A DNA stretch of 64,000 nt from Actinobacillus delphinicola (GCF_900638385.1 NZ_LR134510.1:1426001-1490000), one strand, 5' to 3'. Positions 38,787-48,918 are shown, numbered from the stretch's first letter. A program made the numbers and translations. Notes: generated by a model not told the origin, from the sequence alone.

Positions 38787-39904
38787 TATCGACCAAGTAC
38801 CTTACTAATAATACTGCTGAAAGAAAGGTTATTTTTAGGTTTTACTTGACGTGAAGTAACCCCAATAATTTTCATCGCTAACTGACGGAAAATTGTTTTC
38901 TGACGTGTTGTTAACTTGATGGCAAGTACTGATTTTGCATTGTTATTCGGAATATAGGGAATAACGGCATCAATTTCATGCCCTAAAAGAGTGGCAACAT
39001 CCATATTTGACATAGATCTTGCATGAGCAGGATGAATATCTGATACCACAATAAATGTACGCAATGGCTTACCGTGTGCACGATGAATTTGTTCGCAATA
39101 ATTTAAAAAGCGTTTTGCATTACGCAATGAACTAACATGGCGCTCTACGATTAAAATAAAGGTACGGCATTGATGAATAAAATCCTGATATCTCACATAA
39201 TCCATATGGAAAATAGGGCGATCATTCACAATATAATTATATTTAGCACGCTGAGCCTCTGATAATTCGCCAAAATGACCTGCATAAAGGTCTAAATTAG
39301 GTAAAAATTCGAGGACTTCCCCTTGTAGTTTTCTATCAAACATTAAATCCAGATCGTGAGATCCTTCTTGACTCTGCGCAAGTAGAGTAGGGACACGTTT
39401 ATATTGGCTAATGTTATATGCAAGCATGGCGCTAATAAAGCTTGCGCCAATACCTCCTTTACAAGAATAAACATTAAGGCGGATCGTATTGCGGTTACAC
39501 GGGATAGTAATTGTTCCCGCCAAAATACGTTCCATCATCACATTTAATTGTGAATGGCTATTGAAATAGAGAATATCAACTTCTGCTAAGCGTTGTGCTA
39601 GAGTAATAGAGTCACTTGTTCCCACAACACAGCACCAGATATTTTGAGGGACAATAGCTTTAATTTGTTCTACGATTTTATCTATATCTGTTTTGTCTGC
39701 GATATCAATGATTACACCCGTGGTGTATTTATTATCTAACGCAATATCGCAATGCTTACAATCAGCATCAATAACCTCAGTGTTTTCAAAGCTATTTACA
39801 CGTAATAATTCTGTAAGTTGTGTTTGTAATTTTTTATCTCTAGAAATAATGACTACGTGATTAGCACTTTCAATAGGGGATTGTTCATCATCTAGCAATA
39901 ACAT
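38786..39904 (-). CDS. tadZ: Flp pilus localisation protein TadZ (ParA/MinD-like)
   Basis: TadZ places the Tad machinery at the cell pole and recruits TadA. The 372-residue protein has an atypical receiver-like N-terminal domain (about 15-130) and a ParA/MinD-type ATPase domain with the deviant Walker A KGGIGAS at 149-155. Other features are weakly conserved, as in the family. It precedes tadA with a one-base overlap. Confidence 0.9.
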   Translation of the reverse strand: MLLLDDEQSPIESANHVVIISRDKKLQTQLTELLRVNSFENTEVIDADCKHCDIALDNKYTTGVIIDIADKTDIDKIVEQIKAIVPQNIWCCVVGTSDSITLAQRLAEVDILYFNSHSQLNVMMERILAGTITIPCNRNTIRLNVYSCKGGIGASFISAMLAYNISQYKRVPTLLAQSQEGSHDLDLMFDRKLQGEVLEFLPNLDLYAGHFGELSEAQRAKYNYIVNDRPIFHMDYVRYQDFIHQCRTFILIVERHVSSLRNAKRFLNYCEQIHRAHGKPLRTFIVVSDIHPAHARSMSNMDVATLLGHEIDAVIPYIPNNNAKSVLAIKLTTRQKTIFRQLAMKIIGVTSRQVKPKNNLSFSSIISKVLGR

Positions 39905-39961
39905 GAATCCATTATCCTTTTTAAATTTATTAAGTATTAATAAATGCGCCGTTTAAATATT

Positions 39962-40414
39962 TTAAATTGTTGTTTGACGGCTATAGTTAATTTCGGTTGC
40001 ACAAGGGAACGTGTAAGGGATATCCGTGCACTGTGGTGTTGAATTGCTCGTTGATTGTGACTCAACGAATAATGGGTAAACGCCGACTTTTACCTTGCGA
40101 AGTATGATATGTTTTTCATCTACTCCCAGTTCTAGCAATGTATTGCGAACTTTATTTGCAGATTTTTGATAACCTGCAATGTAGCTAATAAGAAAGTTTT
40201 GATTGACCACACTGCCAATGGCTAAACGTAATTGGGCAATGAGGTTTGCCATCGCTAATGTAGATTTATCTCGTAGCGCAAAATCTTGATGTTGAATGAC
40301 GATTGCTGTACTTGGAGTATAACTTCTCTCATTAGGTTGCGTTGTTGAAAGCATCGCATTACCTGTCCATGGATAGGTTAAAAGAAGCAAATTAAAAACG
40401 ATTTGTTTGGTCAT
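39962..40414 (-). CDS. rcpB: Flp pilus outer-membrane protein RcpB
   Basis: Small secreted protein of the rcp set, thought to sit with the secretin RcpA in the outer membrane. The 150-residue protein has a short signal peptide (about 1-20) and few recognisable features. Its position between rcpA and tadZ and its ATGA overlap with rcpA support the call more than its sequence does. Confidence 0.75.
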   Translation of the reverse strand: MTKQIVFNLLLLTYPWTGNAMLSTTQPNERSYTPSTAIVIQHQDFALRDKSTLAMANLIAQLRLAIGSVVNQNFLISYIAGYQKSANKVRNTLLELGVDEKHIILRKVKVGVYPLFVESQSTSNSTPQCTDIPYTFPCATEINYSRQTTI

Positions 40415-41757
40415 TGAATGTAGCCTCCCTGCTGTAAAAAATCACTTGCCTGTTTGCGCTCCATTGCGCTATTTAAAGCATTGGTGTTAAAAAACAGTTC
40501 CATAATGTTTTTATCTTCAAACGCGGGATAGACAACTTTATCGGTTGCCACAGGGTGAACAAGGTTCACCGTTGCAACAACAATAAGCTCTTTATCTTCT
40601 TGTTTGTGGGTTGCTTGACGGAAAAAACTACCGATGATTGGTAGATCACCTAAGAAAGGTACTTTATCTACGCCTTGTGATTTGCGAGATTGATAGAGAC
40701 CTCCGATAATAAAGCTTTCTCCATTAGCTACCTCGAAGACAGAATCGGTACTTTTCGTTGAAATTAACGGATAATCGCCCCCTCCTGGAACGATATCAGA
40801 AACTTCCTGATCTAATGCAATGCGAATACGATGGTTAGGTTGTATGCGTGCACCGACAGTTAAACGAATACCGTAGTTTTTATATGAAACATTCGGTGTA
40901 TTATCCGTTCCTCGCGTCGGAATTGCAATTTCGCCACCAAGATTAATTTTAGCGGTACCACCATTTAGCATAGAAATGTTCGGTTCTGCGAGTACTTTGC
41001 CTTCATTTTCGTTATCAATCGCATGGATAAAACCACTTAACCCTTCAGCGCTGATAAAACCGATAGTTGATGTACCCGTTGCATCAAAAGCCGTATTGCT
41101 AACATGAAAACCATTAAAACCTTTGAGTAAATTTGTGCCAGCTTGTGACCAGTTAATACCAAGGCTTTGGGTCAAACTCTTGTCAACTTCAACAACAGTA
41201 AGCTTCACGTTAATTTGTGTCGTCTGCTCAACTTTTGCATCATTAATAATATTGGGATAATCGTAATGATTTAAAAATTGTAGGTTTTGAATATCGCCTA
41301 CGGTGGTGGTATGAACCTGTACGGGCATACCCATTGCCTCACCAGCAAGACGTGTAATAGCTTCTACTTCGCTATCCGATTTTGCTTTACCCTCTAATAC
41401 ATAAGTTTGCCCTACATGAACAAGGCGTAAATCAGTATTAGGGAATTGCATTTTGATTTGATTATTTGTATGAATTAAATCGTTATAGGCACCATTAACA
41501 AAAATAGTGTCGTCCACTAAAAGCTTATCGTTTTTAGCTAAAACGTTTAGGGTTGCATTGCCATTGCTTTTACCTGTAACAATAAAGCTTCTATCCGAAA
41601 TCACTTGATAGCTTGCTACAGCAGGATCCGATAAGAAAATAGTATCAATATCTTGTTTGGTCGTAATTGTTGTGCTTTTACCAGGTTTTAAATATAGCGT
41701 ATGCGCACTTGCATGCCCAGCCATAATGAAACCTATTAAATAAATCAGTTTACGCAT
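40411..41757 (-). CDS. rcpA: Flp pilus secretin RcpA (CpaC family)
   Basis: Outer-membrane secretin through which the Flp pilus leaves the cell. The 448-residue protein has a signal peptide ending near GHASA, an N-terminal BON/N0-like region (GKSxGxATLNVLAKN), and the secretin domain with VLAEPNISMLNGGTAKI and PFLGDLPIIGSFFR. The ATG at 41757 starts the signal peptide directly; an upstream GTG at 41781 would overlap rcpC by 17 bases and add eight residues. Confidence 0.94.
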   Translation of the reverse strand: MRKLIYLIGFIMAGHASAHTLYLKPGKSTTITTKQDIDTIFLSDPAVASYQVISDRSFIVTGKSNGNATLNVLAKNDKLLVDDTIFVNGAYNDLIHTNNQIKMQFPNTDLRLVHVGQTYVLEGKAKSDSEVEAITRLAGEAMGMPVQVHTTTVGDIQNLQFLNHYDYPNIINDAKVEQTTQINVKLTVVEVDKSLTQSLGINWSQAGTNLLKGFNGFHVSNTAFDATGTSTIGFISAEGLSGFIHAIDNENEGKVLAEPNISMLNGGTAKINLGGEIAIPTRGTDNTPNVSYKNYGIRLTVGARIQPNHRIRIALDQEVSDIVPGGGDYPLISTKSTDSVFEVANGESFIIGGLYQSRKSQGVDKVPFLGDLPIIGSFFRQATHKQEDKELIVVATVNLVHPVATDKVVYPAFEDKNIMELFFNTNALNSAMERKQASDFLQQGGYIQ

Positions 41758-41764
41758 TGTTAAA

Positions 41765-42571
41765 TTAACCTTGTAATTCACGAATCATAATGCCTCGCGA
41801 ATCTACGCCCTCAGGTTTAGTAGATGGGAGGATTAAAAGTCTTGTACCATGCGGTGAAGTATAAATTCGCTCTAATTGTGATTTTTGCAAGCGCACTAAT
41901 ACTTCCGCAATGTCCATATAGTTATCATCTGGATTATGGTCGCCATCAATTTGGCGGTTACTTAAATAAGGATTGATTTTTAATATCAAGGCATGATCAA
42001 TTAATTTTACAATATGACCAGCTAACGCTTCGTAGTGATCACCATTTAATTCTGCGTAAATATTGACGTAATCACCCGCACGTAAGTTAGAAAGCAAATA
42101 TTTATCGCGTAACATAACAGGTACACTAAAAGCGACTTGTGTTACAGGATTAATGTTATAGCGAATAAAATTTTCATTATTGGGATTAATCAAATCGTTT
42201 GGGTTGATTAAACTACCTTTTGAAATATTATGTTGGAGAAACCAGCCTGTAATATCTTTATGCTGACTTAACAAAGGCGTTAAATCAAAATTTAAGATAG
42301 GAAAATCTTGAGGATTAGCCTCATTAGCAGGTACATCATAATATTTTGTTACGACATCATAATCCATTTGGTTAATAAGATGCCCCGCAGCTAAATTTCT
42401 ATTAGCGCGTGCTACTTGAACCACAATATGTTCTAATGGAATCTTTGGTAGCGTAGATTGCGGTTGTTGAACGGGTTGGACTCTTTCCTCTTCATGAGGC
42501 ATCATAATTAATCCTGCGATACCGACCCCAAAGATTAAAATAGAAAAAACGAATAAAACACGATAATTCAT
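41765..42571 (-). CDS. rcpC: Flp pilus assembly protein RcpC (CpaB family)
   Basis: Periplasmic or membrane-anchored protein of the CpaB/RcpC family, with a SAF-like domain, that modifies or stabilises the pilus. The 268-residue protein has an N-terminal anchor (about 5-20) and ARANRNLAAGHLINQMDYDV, the usual SAF-type segment. GAGGA lies five bases before the ATG at 42571, which I prefer to 42586. Confidence 0.88.
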   Translation of the reverse strand: MNYRVLFVFSILIFGVGIAGLIMMPHEEERVQPVQQPQSTLPKIPLEHIVVQVARANRNLAAGHLINQMDYDVVTKYYDVPANEANPQDFPILNFDLTPLLSQHKDITGWFLQHNISKGSLINPNDLINPNNENFIRYNINPVTQVAFSVPVMLRDKYLLSNLRAGDYVNIYAELNGDHYEALAGHIVKLIDHALILKINPYLSNRQIDGDHNPDDNYMDIAEVLVRLQKSQLERIYTSPHGTRLLILPSTKPEGVDSRGIMIRELQG

Positions 42572-42597
42572 AATATCCTCATACAATTATGTAGTGT

Positions 42598-43032
42598 TTA
42601 CATAAAGGAACGAAAAATCAGATAAAAAAAGCTGATAAAACCTAAACTAATTGCAATTCCGTACGGAAGACCTTGTTCTTTAATTGCCCGACGGAAGAAT
42701 ATCCACCCTACGATGACCAATCCCAACCCAAATAAACTGATAAAAAATAAGAAGTTAATAATGCCAATTGGAGGAATCGCTAACATCAAGACGGATAATA
42801 ATTTCACATCACCTGCACCAATAACTCCAAGATGGAATAAACAAAATCCAGCTAGAAGCGTGATTAATGCTCCAAACCAGAAAATATGATGCCAAAGCGA
42901 AAAGCTAAAAAGCAGGGTGCAGGGTAATAAATACAACACATGCTTATTACTGATAATGCGATATTTAAGATCCGTCCAAGAAAGGCGAAATAAAATCACA
43001 CAAATACCTAAAAAAACGCCAAAATCTAACAT
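42598..43032 (-). CDS. tadV: Prepilin peptidase TadV
   Basis: Aspartic protease of the inner membrane that cuts the leaders of Flp pilins and of the TadE and TadF pseudopilins. The 144-residue protein has about four or five helices and the two catalytic aspartates, Asp21 (TDLKYR) and Asp75 (GAGDVK). I start at the ATG at 43032 rather than the TTG two codons upstream. Confidence 0.93.
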   Translation of the reverse strand: MLDFGVFLGICVILFRLSWTDLKYRIISNKHVLYLLPCTLLFSFSLWHHIFWFGALITLLAGFCLFHLGVIGAGDVKLLSVLMLAIPPIGIINFLFFISLFGLGLVIVGWIFFRRAIKEQGLPYGIAISLGFISFFYLIFRSFM

Positions 43033-43166
43033 ATACAAATTTACTTTAAATTATTACCTTATGAACAAAGCGACTGTTTTCCTTAACGAAGTAAAGCTTA
43101 CTATCAGAGGCTTTCTTTATACTTTGCGAATGTTTATACGTTGTGTTTATTTTTTTAAACAAAACA

Positions 43167-43197
43167 ATCACGCCCCGATTCTCGGAAAAATTTATGG
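43167..43197 (-). repeat. Repeat-family copy at the 3' end of flp2
   Basis: AATCACGCCCCGATTCTC, then GGAAAAATTTATGG. It covers the stop and last codons of flp2. Confidence 0.65.
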
Positions 43198-43770
43198 TTT
43201 ATGCGGTAAATCATATTTGGGGCGAATAATAAAAATATTTTGAAACCAATCTTTAACTTTATCAGCTGCATCTTTTATTTTATTTTTGGTTCGCTCATTA
43301 AAATCTTTTATTTGTTTTTTTATGTGACTTGTCACACATGACCAAAATTCTTGAAATGAGGGTTTATTCCAACATTGAAGCAATAAATCTTTTACTTGTT
43401 TATTGTTAATAAGTTTTTTTACCTTTTTTAAATGTTCAATTTTTTCTGCTTCTTGCTTGATGATTGTGCTATCAAAAAAAGGGTTTTTAGTCATACAAGG
43501 AAAATCATCTGCAGAAAATCCATCGGGTACGTGTTTTATACAAATTTCTTTTTCTGCAATAGGTTGGTAGCTTTTCCCTTGGTTCGCATTGCCACCTAAC
43601 TGTGTGATTGCCACATCAGTAACATCGTTTCCTTTTCTAAGCATAAGCCCAGAAAGTCCATCTTTATTGATAAGGTAAATTGCAATAAAAATGGTAAATA
43701 CAATCGCAAGCATTGCATATTCAATACTCGTCACTCCTTGGCGATTGCTTAGAAAAGAATTTATCTTCAT
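43192..43770 (-). CDS. Long Flp-type pilin-like protein (Flp2)
   Basis: Has the Flp signature: leader cut at RQG/VTSIEY with Glu17 at +5, then a hydrophobic segment (about 18-32). At 192 residues it is far longer than a Flp pilin (about 70-90). The extra C-terminal part (about 60-192) is charged and helical, with four Cys that could pair. I know no match for it. It lies between flp1 and tadV, the usual place of a second pilin. It could be a special minor pilin or adhesin; the function is unknown. Confidence 0.7.
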   Translation of the reverse strand: MKINSFLSNRQGVTSIEYAMLAIVFTIFIAIYLINKDGLSGLMLRKGNDVTDVAITQLGGNANQGKSYQPIAEKEICIKHVPDGFSADDFPCMTKNPFFDSTIIKQEAEKIEHLKKVKKLINNKQVKDLLLQCWNKPSFQEFWSCVTSHIKKQIKDFNERTKNKIKDAADKVKDWFQNIFIIRPKYDLPHKP

Positions 43771-43847
43771 CCTATTATTTGATGTAAAAAGCCCATCAAG
43801 TGATGAGCTTTAAGTTGATATATCTCAAATTATTAAATTATATGGGG

Positions 43848-44105
43848 TTAATGGGTAACTGTCTTACTACCTTGTGCGTCCTGAGCAGTATTTGTCGCAT
43901 CACCTAATTTTTGATCGAACTTGACACTTTGGATGGTAGTGTTCAATGATTCGATTTTACCTTCCATTGTCGGAACGATATTTTTGTAGAATGCAAAAAT
44001 AATGAAAGCTGCCATGATGATCGCAATAAGACCGTATTCAATTGCCGTTACACCAGATTGGTCTTTTTTAAATGCACGGATCGCTTTGCGTAAGATATTA
44101 AACAT
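43848..44105 (-). CDS. flp1: Flp pilus major pilin Flp1
   Basis: Major subunit of the Flp pilus. The 85-residue precursor has a basic leader ending in SG/VTAIEYGLIAIIMAAF, with Gly18 and Glu23 at +5, the classic Flp cleavage site, then a short hydrophobic rod segment and a polar tail. A GGAG lies six bases before the ATG. First gene of the locus; the long upstream gap should hold its promoter. Confidence 0.95.
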   Translation of the reverse strand: MFNILRKAIRAFKKDQSGVTAIEYGLIAIIMAAFIIFAFYKNIVPTMEGKIESLNTTIQSVKFDQKLGDATNTAQDAQGSKTVTH

Positions 44106-44767
44106 AAAATCTCCATAAAAGAGTTAATTATAAATTTTAGAATTATTAATATTTTGTTACATATTGGTTAATAAATATACCAATAATTGTAATGGAGGCG
44201 TAGAATAGCGATCTCATTATTAATAGACAATAGGCTATAAAATAAAATACCTAATAATAATTATTAAAATCCATTAAAATACCCCAACTAAGCTATATAA
44301 AAAAACATCATTTAATCATGATTAAGTATTTGTAATTGTATGAAATTTAATATTTTTTATAAAAATCACTGATTTTATCAGTAACTTTCTTGAGGCAGAT
44401 TTATTTAAAAAGTGAATAATTTAATCATAAAAATTGTAATTTTGTATATAGCGAAAAAATAGTAATAAATTAGATAAAAAATAGTAATAACAAGAGTAAA
44501 AATTAATCTTATTGTTAATAAAATGTTAAAATAAATAAAAAATAGTACAGAAAAAAGAATGATTTTTATTTAAAAATGTGAGTTTTGGGCGCATTTTTTT
44601 GTATAAAAATCATACTTACAAAAATCATAAAATATCGTGAAGGGTATGAACGCCTAGATTAAAGTAGGCATTTGTAGAAAAATGTTGTGGAAAAATGAGA
44701 GAAAGAAGAAAAATCACGCCCTAAAAATCATAAAAATTTATGAAAATTGAGGCGTGATTTATTTAAA
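44106..44767. promoter_or_regulatory. 662-bp A/T-rich upstream region of the flp/tad locus, with direct repeats
   Basis: No gene is visible. AAAAAATAGTAATAA occurs twice, at 44454-44468 and 44476-44490, 22 bases apart (about two helical turns), and the partial AAAAAATAGTA at 44537-44547. Very A/T-rich throughout. The repeats could bind a regulator of the pilus operon. The ribA end of the region holds the inverted-pair repeat at 44711. Confidence 0.45.
44711..44760. repeat. Inverted-pair copy of the repeat family, acting as ribA terminator
   Basis: AAATCACGCC (44711-44720) and GGCGTGATTT (44751-44760) are perfect inverse copies around an A/T-rich core that also pairs. On the minus strand it is followed by TTCTTCTTTC, so it can end ribA transcription. 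Confidence 0.75.
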
Positions 44768-45427
44768 TTATGCATTTTTAGATGTTGGGACTTCTTCAGC
44801 ACAATAAGGACATTCTAATTGGTGTTGTTCACCATTGTGTACGATAAAGTGCCCCATTTTTTTCGCTTTGGTGTCTAAGTATTTGGTATTGTAGCGATTT
44901 TCTCCAACATTAAGCGGAACACGCTCAACTACATTAATGCCTGCGTCTTTCATGGTTTCGATTTTTTGTGGATTATTCGTTAACAAACGCACTTCTTTTA
45001 CACCGAGGAGATTAAAAATATCTGCGCATACGGTAAAATCACGTTCATCTGCAGCAAAACCTAATGCCAGATTCGCTTCAATCGTATCCATTCCCTGATC
45101 TTGAAGGGCATATGCGCGAATCTTGTTGATTAAGCCGATGCCACGACCTTCTTCACGATGATAGATAAGCACCCCACGCCCTTCTTGATTAATCTGCTTC
45201 AATGCCGTTTGTAATTGGAAACCACAATCACATTTTAAACTATGTAAGGCATCCCCTGTAAGGCATTCAGAATGGATACGTGCCAGAACAGGTTCACCAT
45301 TGCTAATATCGCCCATAACGAGTGCGACGTGTTCTTTTTTAGTGCTTGGACTTTCAAATCCTACAATGCGAAAAATACCAAACTCAGTAGGGAGTTTTGC
45401 TTCGCTAATAAGTTGAATATCTGACAT
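44768..45427 (-). CDS. ribA: GTP cyclohydrolase II
   Basis: First step of riboflavin synthesis: opens the GTP ring. The 219-residue protein has the zinc ligands in [15 protein letters not shown] and the catalytic stretch [18 protein letters not shown]. Start MSDIQLISE at 45427, with AGGA upstream. Divergent from pgpB, as I recall for E. coli. It ends in the inverted-pair repeat. Confidence 0.96.
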   Translation of the reverse strand: MSDIQLISEAKLPTEFGIFRIVGFESPSTKKEHVALVMGDISNGEPVLARIHSECLTGDALHSLKCDCGFQLQTALKQINQEGRGVLIYHREEGRGIGLINKIRAYALQDQGMDTIEANLALGFAADERDFTVCADIFNLLGVKEVRLLTNNPQKIETMKDAGINVVERVPLNVGENRYNTKYLDTKAKKMGHFIVHNGEQHQLECPYCAEEVPTSKNA

Positions 45428-45513
45428 TAATTATAAGTTCCTATGTTTTTTTTTAGAGGGGTGCTAGAATACACCGCTTTTTGCAATTATAAACCAAAAT
45501 AAAGGAAATTTAT

Positions 45514-46233
45514 ATGTTAAAAAGATTATCAATGTATGCAGCTTTACTTTTTCTAGTACCGTTAATAGTTTTAGTAAGTGGCTGGCATTGGCATGAAACA
45601 CAGGATTATGGAATGATCTCTCACTTGTTGTATTGGGTGACGGAAACAGCAAGTAAGCCTTATTTTATTATTACGTCCATTTTATTTGCAGCCTTTTATT
45701 TTTTTGCAATTAAAGATAAAAAAACAGCAATTAAAGTCATCGTGATTATGGCTATTAGCCTTATTGTTGCACTTGGTATGAAAATTGAGGCGAAAAAAGC
45801 AGTACAAGAAACTCGTCCATTTATGAGCCAAGTGTTAAAAGGTGTGCCGAATCCAGAAACTTTCTATTCATTGAAAAAATCTGTGCGTGCAGTTGAAGTA
45901 AAAGAATATTACAAACAATATGCACCGAATGTACCTCAATGGTTAGTAAATCATCGTAGCCATGAAACCAGTTTCTCTTTCCCATCAGGACATAGTACTT
46001 TTGTAACTGGTTGGGTGTTATTAGCAGTTGGTTTCTCCCTATTACTTGGTAATAGCAAGGCATTACGTTATTTTGCTAACTTCTTGACTGTATGGGCTAT
46101 TTTAGTTTTAGTTAGCCGTGTACAACTTGGTATGCATTATCCATGGGACGAAATGGGTGCTATCGTAATGACATGGATTTGGATGCTTATTGTTTTCTTC
46201 TTTGTACAAAAGAAAAAATGGATCCAACAATAA
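45514..46233 (+). CDS. pgpB: Phosphatidylglycerophosphatase B (PAP2 family)
   Basis: Membrane lipid phosphatase that acts on phosphatidylglycerol phosphate and undecaprenyl diphosphate. The 239-residue protein has six hydrophobic segments and the PAP2 motifs KKAVQETRP (about 94-102), FPSGHS and SRVQLGMHYPWD (about 195-206). AAAGGAA precedes the ATG. 47 bases before nagK. Confidence 0.93.
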   Translation: MLKRLSMYAALLFLVPLIVLVSGWHWHETQDYGMISHLLYWVTETASKPYFIITSILFAAFYFFAIKDKKTAIKVIVIMAISLIVALGMKIEAKKAVQETRPFMSQVLKGVPNPETFYSLKKSVRAVEVKEYYKQYAPNVPQWLVNHRSHETSFSFPSGHSTFVTGWVLLAVGFSLLLGNSKALRYFANFLTVWAILVLVSRVQLGMHYPWDEMGAIVMTWIWMLIVFFFVQKKKWIQQ

Positions 46234-46280
46234 TTTAAAATATATTAAAGCGTTATGACGTAGTAGGGACGATTGCTTTT

Positions 46281-47192
46281 ATGTTATATGGAATAGATAT
46301 TGGTGGCACTAAAATAGAAATTGCTGTATTTAGTGAAAACTTAGAAAAATTATATGCTGAACGTGTACCAACACCGCATGATAGTTATGAAAATTGGATT
46401 CAAACTATTGTTGAGCTTGTACAGAGAATGGATGATATTTTTTGTACGAAAGGGCAGGTAGGCGTAGGGATACCAGGATTTATTAGTAAAAATACGGGTA
46501 TTGCCGAAATCAGTAATATTCCAGTGGCAAATAATCGTCCAATTTTACGTGATTTAACGCAAGCACTTGGTAGAGAAGTGCGAGGTGAAAATGATGCAAA
46601 TTGCTTTGCCTTATCAGAAGCATTGGCCATTGATCCTGAAGGGAAAAAAAGCGTTTTAGGATTAATTTTAGGAACAGGATTCGGTGCAGGGTTTGTTTTT
46701 AATGGCAAACTTTATGCTGGCGAAAATGGAATGGCAGGAGAAATTGGGCATACGCCTTTAAGCTATCCTGCGATTCAGCTACTTGGCTGGGATAAAGCGC
46801 CGATTTATCAATGTGGATGTGGCAAAAAAGCTTGCTTAGATAGTTACTTATCTGGACGTGGTTTCGCGAGGTTGTACCAAGATATGTATGGGCAAGTAGC
46901 AACCGCACAATCAATTATTGAGCAATTTTATGCAGGAGATGTAAAGGCTGTAGCTTTTGTTGATTGCTTTATTGAACTTTGTGCGATGTCATTTGCAAGT
47001 ATCATCACTACCCTTGATCCAAAAGTCATTGTACTTGGTGGTGGACTTTCAAACTTTGACTATCTTTACCAAGCTATACCTAAAAAATTGTCTGCATATT
47101 TATTACAGACTGCAAAAATACCTCGATTGCAAAAAGCTGAATTCGGAGATGCGGGCGGTGCTCGTGGTGCTGCCGCTCTCTGGATGAAATAA
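46281..47192 (+). CDS. nagK: N-acetylglucosamine kinase (ROK family)
   Basis: Phosphorylates recycled or imported N-acetylglucosamine. The 303-residue protein has the phosphate loop [12 protein letters not shown] (residues 5-16), [26 protein letters not shown] and the ROK zinc site in [17 protein letters not shown]. Sequence and length match E. coli NagK closely. A terminator follows, then the alanine symporter gene, a pairing I recall from H. influenzae. Confidence 0.9.
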   Translation: MLYGIDIGGTKIEIAVFSENLEKLYAERVPTPHDSYENWIQTIVELVQRMDDIFCTKGQVGVGIPGFISKNTGIAEISNIPVANNRPILRDLTQALGREVRGENDANCFALSEALAIDPEGKKSVLGLILGTGFGAGFVFNGKLYAGENGMAGEIGHTPLSYPAIQLLGWDKAPIYQCGCGKKACLDSYLSGRGFARLYQDMYGQVATAQSIIEQFYAGDVKAVAFVDCFIELCAMSFASIITTLDPKVIVLGGGLSNFDYLYQAIPKKLSAYLLQTAKIPRLQKAEFGDAGGARGAAALWMK

Positions 47193-47207
47193 AATTAGAA
47201 ATTTTTT

Positions 47208-47258
47208 AAAAAACCTTTTCAAAAAATAAGATTATTATATATTGGAAAGGTTTTTTTT
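47208..47258 (+). terminator. Intrinsic terminator after nagK
   Basis: AAAAAACCTTT (47208-47218) pairs with AAAGGTTTTTT (47246-47256) across a 27-base loop, followed by T. Confidence 0.6.
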
Positions 47259-47377
47259 ATTTTTTTGAAAAAAATATTAAAAAAAATTATTTTATATTTA
47301 AAAATAAAAAGAAAGTCGCTAGAATGTCGGCTTTTATTTTTTGCATTAGCATTTTAATTGAAAAGGGAGAGTGAATT

Positions 47378-48898
47378 TTGTCTGATATTATTAATCATAT
47401 GCAAGGGATTCTTGCATGGATCGTTGCCAATGTAGGTTCGCCCTTGTGGGATATTACGATTGTTGTACTTCTTGGAGTAGGGCTATTTTTCACAATTAGT
47501 ACAGGATTGGTTCAGATTAGACTTTTCCCTGAGAGCTTACGTGAAATGTGGTTCGGACGTTCTGTTGATAGCGATGCCTTAACACCATTCCAAGCTTTTA
47601 CGACTGGTCTTGCAAGCCGTGTTGGTGTAGGTAACATCGGTGGTGTTGCAATTGCAATTGCGACTGGTGGTGAAGGGGCCGTGTTCTGGATGTGGGTAAC
47701 AGCCTTAGTGGGAATGTCTAGTGCATTTGCAGAATCTTCATTGGCACAGCTTTATAAAGTAAGAAATCCAGACGGTAGTTACCGTGGTGGTCCAGCTTAC
47801 TATATTACTAAAGGGCTTAAAGCTCATTGGATGGCGATTGCTTTTGCGATTGCACTTATTTTTACCTTCGGTTTTGCGTTCAATGCAGTGCAGTCTAATG
47901 CGATTGTTGAAGCAACTCGCAATGCATGGCATTGGAATCCGCAATATGTTGGTATTTCATTGGTAGTATTATCTGGTTTAATCATCTTTGGTGGGGTTAA
48001 ACGTATCGGTCAGGTGTCTGCTGGTCTTGTTCCGCTGATGGCATTATTGTATTTAGTTATGGCTGCGGTCATTATGATTATGCACATCGATCGTATTCCT
48101 GGATTAATTGCACAAATTGTTGAAAGTGCATTTGATTTCCATGCAATGGCAGGTGGTATGTTCGGCGCAATCTTCTCAAAAGCAATGCTTTGGGGGATTA
48201 AACGTGGATTATTCTCAAATGAAGCAGGTATGGGATCTGCACCAAATGCAGCCGCATCCGCTTCTGTAAAACATCCAGCAAGCCAAGGTTTAATCCAAAT
48301 GCTAGGTGTATTTGTGGATACTATCGTTGTATGTTCTTGTACTGCATTTATTATTTTATTATCAAATGCTTATGGTTCAGGATTAACAAATATTTCATTA
48401 ACACAAGCAGCATTGAAATATCATGTTGGTGAATTTGGTGTGCATTTCTTAGCATTTATCTTATTGTTATTCGCATTTTCATCAATCATTGGTAACTACG
48501 CTTATGCAGAAAGCAATATTCGTTTTATTAAAAATAAACGTTCTGTTGTAATCGCATTCCGTTTAATCGTATTGTTCTTCGTATATTTTGGTGCGGTAAA
48601 TGCAGCAAATATCGTTTGGAACTTTGCGGATACAGTAATGGCTGTTATGGCATTAATTAACTTAATTGCAATTGTATTATTAGCACCAGTAGTATGGGAT
48701 CTATTGAAAGATTATAGCGGTCAATTACGTGCGGGCATTCGTGAACCAGTATTTAATATCCATGAACATCCAAAACTTATTAAACGTGGTGTTGATCCTA
48801 AAATTTGGGAAGATAATCCAGAAACAAATATTGTGATTCAAGATATTGATAACGACGCTACATCGTTAAATGAACAGCGTTTAATGGATGCTGAATAA
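47378..48898 (+). CDS. Sodium:alanine symporter (AGCS family)
   Basis: Imports alanine or glycine with sodium or protons. The 506-residue protein has about ten or eleven helices and the family motif GVGNIGGVAIAIATGGEGA near 89-107. AGGGAGAG upstream supports a TTG start at 47378; the first ATG at 47399 has no ribosome site. The C-terminal 60 residues are polar and end in acidic residues. Confidence 0.92.
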   Translation: MSDIINHMQGILAWIVANVGSPLWDITIVVLLGVGLFFTISTGLVQIRLFPESLREMWFGRSVDSDALTPFQAFTTGLASRVGVGNIGGVAIAIATGGEGAVFWMWVTALVGMSSAFAESSLAQLYKVRNPDGSYRGGPAYYITKGLKAHWMAIAFAIALIFTFGFAFNAVQSNAIVEATRNAWHWNPQYVGISLVVLSGLIIFGGVKRIGQVSAGLVPLMALLYLVMAAVIMIMHIDRIPGLIAQIVESAFDFHAMAGGMFGAIFSKAMLWGIKRGLFSNEAGMGSAPNAAASASVKHPASQGLIQMLGVFVDTIVVCSCTAFIILLSNAYGSGLTNISLTQAALKYHVGEFGVHFLAFILLLFAFSSIIGNYAYAESNIRFIKNKRSVVIAFRLIVLFFVYFGAVNAANIVWNFADTVMAVMALINLIAIVLLAPVVWDLLKDYSGQLRAGIREPVFNIHEHPKLIKRGVDPKIWEDNPETNIVIQDIDNDATSLNEQRLMDAE

Positions 48899-48918
48899 TT
48901 AAATTTTATTAATAAAAG

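Noticed and set aside
45777-45800. Match to GAAAATTGAGGCG inside pgpB
   Set aside because: It encodes conserved residues (KIEAKKAV) next to the PAP2 motif and lacks the A/T half, so it is probably chance.
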